A stretch of 64,000 bases of DNA from Enterobacter ludwigii (GTDB taxonomy: Bacteria; Pseudomonadota; Gammaproteobacteria; Enterobacterales; Enterobacteriaceae). Of this stretch, positions 56,363 through 63,715 are shown piece after piece (position 1 is the stretch's first letter; each line of letters starts with the position of its first letter). Under the pieces are notes generated by a model. It had not been told where the DNA came from. It ran no database searches and saw only the letters and a list, made by a program, of their open reading frames with translations. The stretch lies in contig NZ_CP017279.1 of assembly GCF_001750725.1 (NCBI RefSeq), positions 248,001-312,000 of the forward strand, read 5' to 3'. The translations under genes and the position numbers were made by a program.

Positions 56363-57153
56363 CGGCCGCTGACTTTTCGTTCGGCAAAATAGTGCGCGGG
56401 CGTGGTGCCCATGGCTTTCCTGAACATGGTGATAAACGCATTCACGGATTCATACCCAAGCGTTGTCGCCACGTTCTGGACCGGGACACCGCTTGCCAGC
56501 TCCTGCAGGGCAATAATCAACTGCAGCTGCTGACGCCAGCGGCCAAAGCTCAGCCCGGTCTCGCGCGCCATCAAACGTGCAAAGGAGCGCTCGCTCAGCG
56601 CCAGCCGTTTCGCCCAGGCTTTCAGGGTGCTTCTGTCGTCAGGATGGCTGACCAGCGCGTCGGCCATGGCGCGAATTTTGGGATGGGCTGAAACGGGCAG
56701 GCTCAGCTTCTGCTGCGGCATGCTGGCGAGCTCATCAAGCGTCACTCTGGTCAGCCGCGCGGCATGGCTCTCTGGCGGATAATCAACGCGTTCATGCGTC
56801 AAACGGTCAACCAGCGCTTTGATTAACGGGGAAATGGCCAGCGTGCAGCATTTCTCCGGCAGCGCGGCGGCACCGGGCTCAATAAACAGATAGTTGAGAT
56901 GAGCATTCCAGGTCGCTTTGGCGCTGTGTGCGATCCCGCCAGGGATCCAGACGGCACAGTCTGGCGGCACGATCCAGATATCATTTTCCGCATGACAAAT
57001 CACCGCGCCATACAAAGCAATAATCAGCTGCCCCTTACGGTGGGTGTGCACCGGCACTTCCGCGGCGTACTCCACGAAATCCAGATGTCGGGCTACGGCC
57101 GGGCATGCGGTGGCGTCAGGGTCGAAGAGCGTATTGGCAAGTTGAGGTTTCAC
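56359..57153 (-). CDS. AraC-family regulator with cupin domain (NimR-like)
   Basis: A 264-residue regulator. The N-terminal cupin (about residues 20-110; VPVHTHRKGQLIIALYGAV) could sense a small molecule, and the C-terminal double HTH (about 165-260) shows TLKAWAKRLALSERSFARLMARE and VQNVATTLGYESVNAFITMFRKAMGTTP in parts. The layout is that of NimR/YeaM, which controls an exporter. It diverges from a FUSC/DUF1656/HlyD efflux operon across 76 bp and is its likely regulator, though the inducer is unknown. Confidence 0.87.
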   Translation of the reverse strand: MKPQLANTLFDPDATACPAVARHLDFVEYAAEVPVHTHRKGQLIIALYGAVICHAENDIWIVPPDCAVWIPGGIAHSAKATWNAHLNYLFIEPGAAALPEKCCTLAISPLIKALVDRLTHERVDYPPESHAARLTRVTLDELASMPQQKLSLPVSAHPKIRAMADALVSHPDDRSTLKAWAKRLALSERSFARLMARETGLSFGRWRQQLQLIIALQELASGVPVQNVATTLGYESVNAFITMFRKAMGTTPAHYFAERKVSGR

Positions 57154-57229
57154 GTTTCTGGCAACATTTAGGTATTTTTTGACAGAATAGAGTATTTAAG
57201 CGGGTTCGCAAGCCAGTAATAATTCTGGC

Positions 57230-59227
57230 ATGAACATATTAAACGCTTTTCATTTTCATTCGTGGCGCGCCATGCGTGAGCGGTTATCTCCCGGGCTGCG
57301 TAACGATGCCAGCGCGCTGCTCTATTCCGCGAGAAGTTTTGCAGCGGCGATGCTCGCTTACTCCATTGCGCTGTCGATAGGCCTCGAACGTCCATCGTGG
57401 GCCATTATTACCGTCTATATCGTGTCGCAGACCTCGGTGGGGGCCTCGCTGAGCAGAAGTCTCTATCGTCTGGCCGGCACCGTTGTGGGGGCCTGCGCCA
57501 CCGTTGCGATCGTGCCTGCCTTCGTCAATATGCCGATCCTCTGCAGCGTGATGCTGTCGGGCTGGATCACATTCTGCCTCTATTTATCTCTGCTGGAGCG
57601 CACCCCGCGGGCGTATGCCTTTGTGCTGGCCGGGTACACTGCGAGCCTGATTGGTTTTCCTGCGGTATCCGACCCCGGCGGGATTTTTAATATCGCCATT
57701 ATCCGTGTGCAGGAGATTGTCATTGGGATCTTCTGCGCGGCGCTGATACATCGCTATGTGTTACCCGCGCGTATCTCCGGCCTGTTCAACAGTAAGTTAT
57801 CGCAAACCCTGCACGCCGCGCGTGAGCGGGTGGCTGACACCCTCGCAGGCAAACCCGTCGCGGTTTCAGACCCGCTGCATCTGGCGCTGGCGCTGCAGTT
57901 TCTGCAGGGTATAAGCCACCATATTCCGTATGATTTTGCCCTGTCTGCTCCGGTGCGGCAGGGCAGAAAGGCTATCCATGACCGACTGGCGCGGCTGGTC
58001 ATCGTTAACTGTGAATTACGCGATCGCTTACCGGCGACGGTGCCTGCCGGGTTGCAGGTATTGCTCGACGACGTTCAGGCCTGGCTGGGGGATAAAGATG
58101 CTGCACGCCACAGCACGGCAGATGCGTTAATGGCACGCAGTGAACAGCTCGCAGAGCGCTACGCTGCACAGGCCCGGACGATGAACGACGCGCTGCTGGC
58201 CAGTTTTGTCCGTTATCTGACGCAGGCCATTGCGCTGTTGCAGCAGTGCGAACGTCTTTCTGATGCCATCCACCATGCGAAGCCCGCCCACGGACTGACG
58301 GCGGGCAGGGCAGTTAAAGGGTATGTTTTTCATCGCGATCCTCTTACTGCCGCCCGCACCGCGCTGGGCGCGTTCGCCATTATCCTGAGCGGCTGCCTGG
58401 TCTGGATCTTCTCCGCCTGGCCCGATGGCAGCACGGCGGTCTCTATCCTTGGGGTCTGCTGCACGCTGTTTGGCAGTTTCGACACCCCGGCTCCGCACAT
58501 AGTGAAATACATTATTGGCTCGTTCTGGGGCGTCTTGATTAGCCTGCTGTACAGCTTTGCGCTGCTTCCGCAGGTGAGCGATTTCCCCGTGCTGGTGGCC
58601 GTGCTGGCGCCGGTATATCTGCTGGCCGGGTCGCTTCAGGCACGTCCTCCCACTACGTTTATGGCGATGGGGATCACCCTGACGCTGCCGGTATTGTGCG
58701 AGCTGGGTGCCCACTACAGCGGAGATTTTGCCACGGCGGCCAATACCGCCATTGCGCTGTTTGCCGCAACCGGCTTTGCTGTTATCAGCATGAGCCTGCT
58801 GCAAACCGTGCAGGCCGACGCGGCCATCGCGCGTCTGCACACGCTGTGCCAGCGCGATATTCGTCGCAGCGTGAAGGGCAAGCTTCTGCTGGATGAGACG
58901 CACTGGACCAATCTGATGATTGACCGCGCTGCCCTGTTACTGCCGCGCCTGCAGCGCAGCGGACGTGCCTCAGAGCAGGTGCTGAACCCGCTGCTGCGCG
59001 CGCTGCGCATCGGCCTTTCGGTGATGCATTTACGCCGCTGCGGTATGCCCGCGAGCAGGGAGATCAGCGCGCACCTGTATCACCTGAGCGACACCGACGC
59101 CTTGCGTGAACACATCGCCGACCACATCCGCCTCTGTTTGCCTGCCGCAGATGCACAAACGCGCCAGTTTGTCGGCCATCTGGTGGATTTACATTGCGCA
59201 TTACGGAGGGCAGACGATGGTCAATGA
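57230..59227 (+). CDS. FUSC-family inner-membrane efflux protein (AaeB-like)
   Basis: A 665-residue protein with two blocks of about five or six helices (about residues 30-180 and 370-520) each followed by a cytoplasmic helical domain, the layout of AaeB and related aromatic-acid exporters. The opening ARSFAAAMLAYSIALSIGLERPSWAIITVYIV (in parts) and the second block RTALGAFAIILSGCLVW are FUSC landmarks. It likely exports an organic acid or toxic compound together with the HlyD-type adaptor encoded after it. ATG 57230 lacks a clear ribosome site; ATG 57272 (MRERLSPGL) is an alternative. It overlaps the DUF1656 gene by 11 bases. Confidence 0.87.
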   Translation: MNILNAFHFHSWRAMRERLSPGLRNDASALLYSARSFAAAMLAYSIALSIGLERPSWAIITVYIVSQTSVGASLSRSLYRLAGTVVGACATVAIVPAFVNMPILCSVMLSGWITFCLYLSLLERTPRAYAFVLAGYTASLIGFPAVSDPGGIFNIAIIRVQEIVIGIFCAALIHRYVLPARISGLFNSKLSQTLHAARERVADTLAGKPVAVSDPLHLALALQFLQGISHHIPYDFALSAPVRQGRKAIHDRLARLVIVNCELRDRLPATVPAGLQVLLDDVQAWLGDKDAARHSTADALMARSEQLAERYAAQARTMNDALLASFVRYLTQAIALLQQCERLSDAIHHAKPAHGLTAGRAVKGYVFHRDPLTAARTALGAFAIILSGCLVWIFSAWPDGSTAVSILGVCCTLFGSFDTPAPHIVKYIIGSFWGVLISLLYSFALLPQVSDFPVLVAVLAPVYLLAGSLQARPPTTFMAMGITLTLPVLCELGAHYSGDFATAANTAIALFAATGFAVISMSLLQTVQADAAIARLHTLCQRDIRRSVKGKLLLDETHWTNLMIDRAALLLPRLQRSGRASEQVLNPLLRALRIGLSVMHLRRCGMPASREISAHLYHLSDTDALREHIADHIRLCLPAADAQTRQFVGHLVDLHCALRRADDGQ

Positions 59228-59432
59228 TCTGAATATCGGGGGCGTTTTTATCCCGGGACTGCTTGTCACCGCGCTCGCGGCGCTGGCCTGCACGCTGGCA
59301 CTCATCGCGCTTTTATCGCTCAGCAGGCTCTACCGTCGTTTGCCTTTTCGCCCGCTGCTGGACGTTTCAACTTATCTGGTCACCTTTTTCCTGCTGATGC
59401 AGGGCCTGACCGCGCTGGGGTTATTTAGATGA
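59217..59432 (+). CDS. DUF1656 small membrane protein (AaeX-like)
   Basis: A 71-residue protein with two hydrophobic helices (about 12-36 and 48-68) and the family start NDLNIGGVFIPGLL. Such proteins always accompany FUSC and HlyD genes, as AaeX does in E. coli; the function is unknown but assembly of the pump is plausible. The ATG has a GGAGGG site inside the end of the FUSC gene. It overlaps the next gene by four bases (ATGA). Confidence 0.9.
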   Translation: MVNDLNIGGVFIPGLLVTALAALACTLALIALLSLSRLYRRLPFRPLLDVSTYLVTFFLLMQGLTALGLFR

Positions 59433-60295
59433 AATCATTACTTTCTCTGGTCGGTCGCTATGCGCTGACGTTATGTGCCGTCGCGGCGGCCACACTTCTG
59501 GCTTTTATGATGTGGAAACATTATGCGCAAACGCCCTGGACCCGCGACGGCCGTGTACGGGCGGATGTGGTACAGATTGCGCCGGACGTATCCGGGCCGG
59601 TAATCCGCGTGGCCGTCCGGGATAACCAGTGGGTTAACCGGGGCGATGTGCTCTACGCTATCGACCCGCACTGGCTCACGCTGGCGGTGGCCAGCGCGCA
59701 GGCGGAGGTGGAATCCAGACGGCATGAGATGGTTATGCGACAGGATGCCGCCAGACGACGCGCACAGATTAAAGCCGCGATATCCAGCGAGGATTTGCAG
59801 CAAACGGGCAGCGCCGCGAACGTCGCGGTGGCGAATTATCACGGTGCGCTTGCTGCGCTGGAACTGGCCGAGCTTAATTTGTCCCATGCCACCGTACGGG
59901 CTCCCGTCTCGGGTTATATCACCCATCTGCGGCTTCGCCCGGGGGACTATGCCACCGCGGGGGAGACTAAGGTCGCCATCGTCGATGCGCACAGTTTCTG
60001 GGTGGTGGGGTATTTCGAGGAGACCAAACTTCGCCATATTCGCGTTGGGGGCACGGCGCATATCGTGTTGATGGGCTATGAACCGGTGATTGCCGGGCAT
60101 GTTGAGAGCATCGGCCATGGGATCGGTGATAACAACGACGAGACGGGCGGGCTTGGGCTTCCAGACGTCGAGCCGACGTTTAGCTGGGTGCGGCTGGCGC
60201 AGCGCGTCCCGGTGCGCATACATATTGATGCATTACCGAAGGGGGTTGAGCTGGTAGCCGGGTTGTCGGCGAGCGTGGAGGTGGTGCCGGAATGA
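59429..60295 (+). CDS. HlyD-family periplasmic adaptor (AaeA-like)
   Basis: A 288-residue membrane-fusion protein with an N-terminal membrane anchor (about residues 10-30), WTRDGRVRADVVQIAPDVSGPVIRVAVRDNQWV (in parts) as the first lipoyl half, a short helical hairpin, and RAPVSGYITHLRLRPGDYA as the second half. It couples the FUSC protein to an outer-membrane channel, which must be supplied elsewhere. Gene order here is FUSC-DUF1656-HlyD, in contrast to aaeXAB of E. coli. Confidence 0.9.
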   Translation: MKSLLSLVGRYALTLCAVAAATLLAFMMWKHYAQTPWTRDGRVRADVVQIAPDVSGPVIRVAVRDNQWVNRGDVLYAIDPHWLTLAVASAQAEVESRRHEMVMRQDAARRRAQIKAAISSEDLQQTGSAANVAVANYHGALAALELAELNLSHATVRAPVSGYITHLRLRPGDYATAGETKVAIVDAHSFWVVGYFEETKLRHIRVGGTAHIVLMGYEPVIAGHVESIGHGIGDNNDETGGLGLPDVEPTFSWVRLAQRVPVRIHIDALPKGVELVAGLSASVEVVPE

Positions 60296-60450
60296 GGGGC
60301 GTCAGCGTACTGAAGGGAAATCCGATAGTGAGCGCTCTTGAGCAAAAAAACCTTACCGCACGGCAGACAGGCGGTAAGGATAGGCAAAGTGGCATAAAAG
60401 AGAGGAAAAATACCTGAAATGAGGGTGATGAAACTGTCTGTCAACGTGCC

Positions 60451-61143
60451 TTACAGGACGTAGCGCACGCCGAATACAAATTCATTGTTCACCAGGCGTC
60501 CACGCAGGTTTTCATCCTGCAGATCACGGGCGTTGACAAAGGTGTTACGGCCGCTTTCGATATTGCCCATATCGACATAACGATAAGTGGCGTACAGGGT
60601 CAGATCGTCAATAACTTCATAAGACGCACCAGCACCCACGGAGTAGGTAAAGTTGGTTTGCGTGTTGCCAGCGAACTCGCGGGTGTCATTACCCTGCCAG
60701 CCACCCACTTTCACTTTCGCCACACCGGCACCCGCCGTTGCGTACAGGGCGAATTTATCGGTGATCATAAAGTCACGATAAACGTTGAGCATTGCACGTT
60801 CAGAATCAACTTTCATGTGGTTGAAACTGGTCGCAAACGTGGAAGATCCGCTGGTGAATTCTGTTTTTTCTTTAAACACATATTCCGCTTCGGTACGCCA
60901 GTTATTGCCGAACTGATAGCCGGCGGCCACGGAACCGTTCAGCTTGTGCTCTTTTTCGTCCCCGGCCACAAATGAACCGATCCCCGGGCGTTCGCTCAGG
61001 TTCATGCTCTTGGCCTTCTGATGGGTGTCAATCAGGTTCAGGGCGCCGTAATAGCCTTCTTTAACGTTTTCGGCAGCCAGTACCGGGCCGGAAGCGCACA
61101 GTGAAATCACAGAGGCGAATAAAACACGTGGCGTTACTTTCAT
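60451..61143 (-). CDS. Outer-membrane beta-barrel protein
   Basis: A 230-residue protein with signal peptide (MKVTPRVLFASVISLCASGPVLA). The mature chain has about eight amphipathic strands of the OmpX/Opa-like small barrel type: GYYGALNLID, LNGSVAAGYQFGNNWRTEAEYVF, NVYRDFMITDKFALYATAGAGVAKV, YSVGAGASYEVIDDLTLYATYRY, and the end FVFGVRYVL. The last residue is Leu instead of the usual Phe. The exact function (adhesion, stress, ligand binding) is unknown. It is the last gene of the minus-strand train that starts with the EvgA-like gene. Confidence 0.82.
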   Translation of the reverse strand: MKVTPRVLFASVISLCASGPVLAAENVKEGYYGALNLIDTHQKAKSMNLSERPGIGSFVAGDEKEHKLNGSVAAGYQFGNNWRTEAEYVFKEKTEFTSGSSTFATSFNHMKVDSERAMLNVYRDFMITDKFALYATAGAGVAKVKVGGWQGNDTREFAGNTQTNFTYSVGAGASYEVIDDLTLYATYRYVDMGNIESGRNTFVNARDLQDENLRGRLVNNEFVFGVRYVL

Positions 61144-61189
61144 AATAAGTTCCTTTTTTATCTTTCCGATAAATGACAGATAGCTTTAC

Positions 61190-61663
61190 TTATTTCAGCT
61201 TTTTAATAGCGTCGAGTGCACAGGCTTCATCAATATCACCGCTCGGCGCGCCGCCAATACCAATGGCACCGATGGTGGCGTTATTTTCTTTAACCGGTAC
61301 GCCGCCAGCCAGTAATAAGAAACCGGGGATATCGCCGAGGTTTTTCGCCGCCGGGTACTTATTTGAATTTTCCAGAAGCTGGCTGGTCGCCGCTCCGCTG
61401 GACGCAGAGGTAAACGCTTTCTGATAGCTGGCTGTCAGGGTGTGTGGCCCGGCGTTATCCATACGCTGTACCGCACGGGTGAGGCCTGCAGCATCGACAA
61501 CCGTCACGCTGACGTTATAGCCTTTAGCGCTGCACGATTTAACGGCTTCGCTGGCGAGTACAGATGCCTGTTCCAGAGACAGGGTGGACTGCGTCAATGA
61601 TTTAGCGTGCGCAGTCATGGTTAATGCTGTGAGCACAGGCAGAATAAGAAATGTCTTTTTCAC
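61190..61663 (-). CDS. Secreted GlcG/HbpS-family (DUF336) protein
   Basis: A 157-residue protein. The signal peptide MKKTFLILPVLTALTMTAHA is followed by the GlcG/HbpS fold: LTLEQAS-like LSLEQASVLASEAVKSCSAKGYNVSVTVVDAAGLTRAVQRMD, then KAFTSASSGAATSQL and the terminal GGVPVKENNATIGAIGIGGAPSGDIDEACALDAI (parts). HbpS of Streptomyces binds haem and senses redox stress outside the cell through a two-component system; GlcG relatives are otherwise poorly understood. The start is GTG 61663, with AAAAGG ahead. It lies 17 bp after a 36-residue membrane peptide gene and 46 bp before the beta-barrel gene. Confidence 0.85.
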   Translation of the reverse strand: MKKTFLILPVLTALTMTAHAKSLTQSTLSLEQASVLASEAVKSCSAKGYNVSVTVVDAAGLTRAVQRMDNAGPHTLTASYQKAFTSASSGAATSQLLENSNKYPAAKNLGDIPGFLLLAGGVPVKENNATIGAIGIGGAPSGDIDEACALDAIKKLK

Positions 61664-61679
61664 AAGGAATACCTTTTAA

Positions 61680-61790
61680 TTAATGAGGCGTAAATAATAA
61701 AAATAAAACGCCCGTGAGGTTGATCAGCAAGAGCATCAGAATAAGAAAACGCAGTTCTGTTGTAGTGGTCTCAAATAAATTATTTAACAT
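61680..61790 (-). CDS. 36-residue hydrophobic membrane peptide
   Basis: An open frame of 36 codons with AAAGAAGG seven bases before the ATG. The product has a short polar start (MLNNLFETTTTELR) and one long hydrophobic helix (FLILMLLLINLTGVLFLLF) ending TPH. I do not recognise it. Its end is 16 bp before the GTG of the GlcG-like gene on the same strand, so they should share a transcript. It lies downstream of an inverted repeat that may be an operator. Confidence 0.65.
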   Translation of the reverse strand: MLNNLFETTTTELRFLILMLLLINLTGVLFLLFTPH

Positions 61791-61895
61791 GGCAACCTTC
61801 TTTATTTCAAAAACGTTGCCATGGTGACAACGGGGTCACTATATAAATTCCAGGTCAGTGAGATACATGAGGGCAGGATGATAGGCGTGTAAGGG

Positions 61896-61919
61896 AAGGA
61901 CTATAGGCGTGTAGTCCTT
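61896..61919. promoter_or_regulatory. Inverted repeat upstream of the peptide-GlcG-barrel genes
   Basis: AAGGACTA-N8-TAGTCCTT with perfect 8-bp arms. An 11-bp direct repeat ATAGGCGTGTA occurs at 61881-61891 and 61903-61913, 22 bp apart. The site lies about 106-129 bp before the peptide ATG, in the 200-bp gap after the REC-HPt gene. It has the look of a NarL/LuxR-type response-regulator site. Confidence 0.55.
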
Positions 61920-61990
61920 GTCGGTGAAAAACAGTACAGGCCAGGCGCAGGCGCCCGCTCGACAGCGTGTGAGGAAAAGTAAACCTGAGG

Positions 61991-62764
61991 TTAGCGTGGT
62001 GTGGTGAAGGCTGTAATCGCCTGATTCAGCGCCGCGATGTCCCTGAGCAGGGCCTGGAGGCGGGGTACAATGTCAGACTCGACGGGCAACGTTGTCCCTT
62101 CGCATGCCTTTTCAAGACTGCGACACTGCTGCGCTATCGCAGTTGCGCCAATGATATCGGCGGCACCGGCCAGGCGATGTATATGATACGCCAGCGCTGC
62201 CCAGTCGCCCTGACGGGCCAGCGTAAGGCAGGGTTGCATGTCGCGTTGGTTTTCATCCCGCGTGGCATTCAGCAGGGTGAACAATAAGGTATTGTCATCG
62301 CCGGTTAACGACCGAAGATTGTCCACACGGATAAACTGGCCGAGGCCTTCCGGGTCAGCAGATTTTGTGGTCGCCTCTTTTGGCGATACCCGCTGTAGAC
62401 CCGCCTCCAGTTGCTTCAGATTGAGCGGTTTGAAAAGGCAGTCGTCCATACCTGCGGCAATACAGCGGCTACGCTCTTCGGGCTGAGCATTCGCGGTGAG
62501 ACCAAGGATAATTAACGGTTTTTGCTGCCGTTCCCGTAACAGCCGGGTGAGGGTTAGCCCGTCCATCACCGGCATATTACAATCGGTGATGACCATATCA
62601 ACCTGCTGTTCGCTCCAGCGCACAAGGGCTTGTTCGCCGTTTTCTGCCTCGACAACCTCATACCCCAGGCGGATCAATTGCTGCCTGAGCAGGAGCCGGC
62701 TTGCCGGGTGATCGTCTACAGTCAGTATGCGTAGCGGGCGCGCCGCCGAAGGGGATTCCGTCAC
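61991..62764 (-). CDS. Stand-alone receiver-HPt phosphorelay protein (EvgS C-terminus-like)
   Basis: A 257-residue soluble protein with a receiver domain (about 10-125; phosphoacceptor Asp61 in VITDCNMP, Lys112 in FKPL) and an HPt domain (about 145-250; phosphohistidine His196 in YHIHRLAGAADIIGA). This is the order at the C-terminus of hybrid kinases BvgS and EvgS, and GLTANAQ.EER and the HRxxGAA motif look like EvgS, but the sensor, PAS and kinase domains are absent. The start is GTG 62764 with AAAGGG eight bases ahead, so this looks like a genuine gene start rather than a chance remnant. It follows the EvgA-like gene by 28 bp. Phosphate must come from a kinase elsewhere. Confidence 0.85.
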   Translation of the reverse strand: MTESPSAARPLRILTVDDHPASRLLLRQQLIRLGYEVVEAENGEQALVRWSEQQVDMVITDCNMPVMDGLTLTRLLRERQQKPLIILGLTANAQPEERSRCIAAGMDDCLFKPLNLKQLEAGLQRVSPKEATTKSADPEGLGQFIRVDNLRSLTGDDNTLLFTLLNATRDENQRDMQPCLTLARQGDWAALAYHIHRLAGAADIIGATAIAQQCRSLEKACEGTTLPVESDIVPRLQALLRDIAALNQAITAFTTPR

Positions 62765-62792
62765 ATTTTTCCCTTTAAGACCCGGTGTTGGA

Positions 62793-63419
62793 TCATTCTA
62801 TTTTGTTGCGCAGGGCAAAATCATAAATGTCTTTCGGGCTTTTAAGATCGAGCTTTTTCATCAGGCGGCTTTTATAGGTGCTGACCGTTTTATCACTGAT
62901 CATCATTTCCCCGGCGATATCGACAATCCGGCTTCCTTTTGCCAGAAAATGCAGAACCTGCAGTTCCTTATCCGACAGACTCGCAATATTCCCTTTGTCA
63001 TCCAGTGGAATATCCTCTGCGGCAATCTGGCGGGCGCGATTAATCGGGAAAAAACCATAGCCACTTTTAATTGCACGGATAGCGTCATGAAGTTCCGTCA
63101 GATTATTGCGCTTGCTAATAAACCCATCGGCACCCGCACCGGCACAACGCTTAATATAATGATCGTCATCCTTACCCGTCAGAACCAGGATCCCGCCTTT
63201 AAAATCATTCGCACGGAGTCGCTGAACAACGTTAATCCCATTGATTGTAGGAATATCGATATCGACAATAACCAAATCCGGAAGTAACTGACGTGCCTGT
63301 TGTAATGCCTTAAGGCCATCATCAGTCTCGCCGATCACCGTCATCCCGTCTTTTTCCAGCAACATTCTCACCGCCAGACGGGCAACCGGGTGGTCATCCA
63401 CGATTAATACGCTATTCAT
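62793..63419 (-). CDS. EvgA/BvgA-like response regulator
   Basis: A 208-residue NarL-type regulator. Receiver domain about 1-120 (DDH at 8-10, phosphoacceptor Asp53 in VIVDIDIP, SKRNN) and LuxR-type HTH about 142-204 (LSDKELQVLHFLAKGSRIVDIAGEMMISDKTVSTYKSRLMKKLDL, in parts). The end KTVSTYKSRLM.KL..KS..D.Y.FA.RNKI closely resembles EvgA. ATG 63419 is chosen since MNSVLIVDDHP aligns with EvgA; the frame extends 15 codons upstream. It heads the minus-strand train and diverges from an isochorismatase-family gene over about 300 bp. Confidence 0.9.
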   Translation of the reverse strand: MNSVLIVDDHPVARLAVRMLLEKDGMTVIGETDDGLKALQQARQLLPDLVIVDIDIPTINGINVVQRLRANDFKGGILVLTGKDDDHYIKRCAGAGADGFISKRNNLTELHDAIRAIKSGYGFFPINRARQIAAEDIPLDDKGNIASLSDKELQVLHFLAKGSRIVDIAGEMMISDKTVSTYKSRLMKKLDLKSPKDIYDFALRNKIE

Positions 63420-63715
63420 TTTATCATCCTGGTTCAAAGGGCTTTGCCTGATGAACACAGGCATGAATATTATGCATAACTATACCATATCTGCAACGAT
63501 ATTACCCGCCGGTCAATAAGCGGAAAATAGCGCTATTTCAATGACATGAAAATTAGAGTGGTGGGTTTTTCTGGCATATTTGCTCGGCAGGAACGACGGG
63601 ATAATCCTTTTTATATTGGCCCAAAAGTACCGTTTTTCGTTCTTCAGGTGACTCCTGTCTTTTACGTCAATACGAAATAATGCTTCCCGAACACAACACA
63701 GAGGGAGTTCTTGTT
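63420..63715. promoter_or_regulatory. Divergent promoter region between the EvgA-like and isochorismatase genes
   Basis: A 296-bp AT-rich stretch without a gene, placed to carry both promoters. No copy of the AAGGACTA repeat was found in it by eye. Confidence 0.5.
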
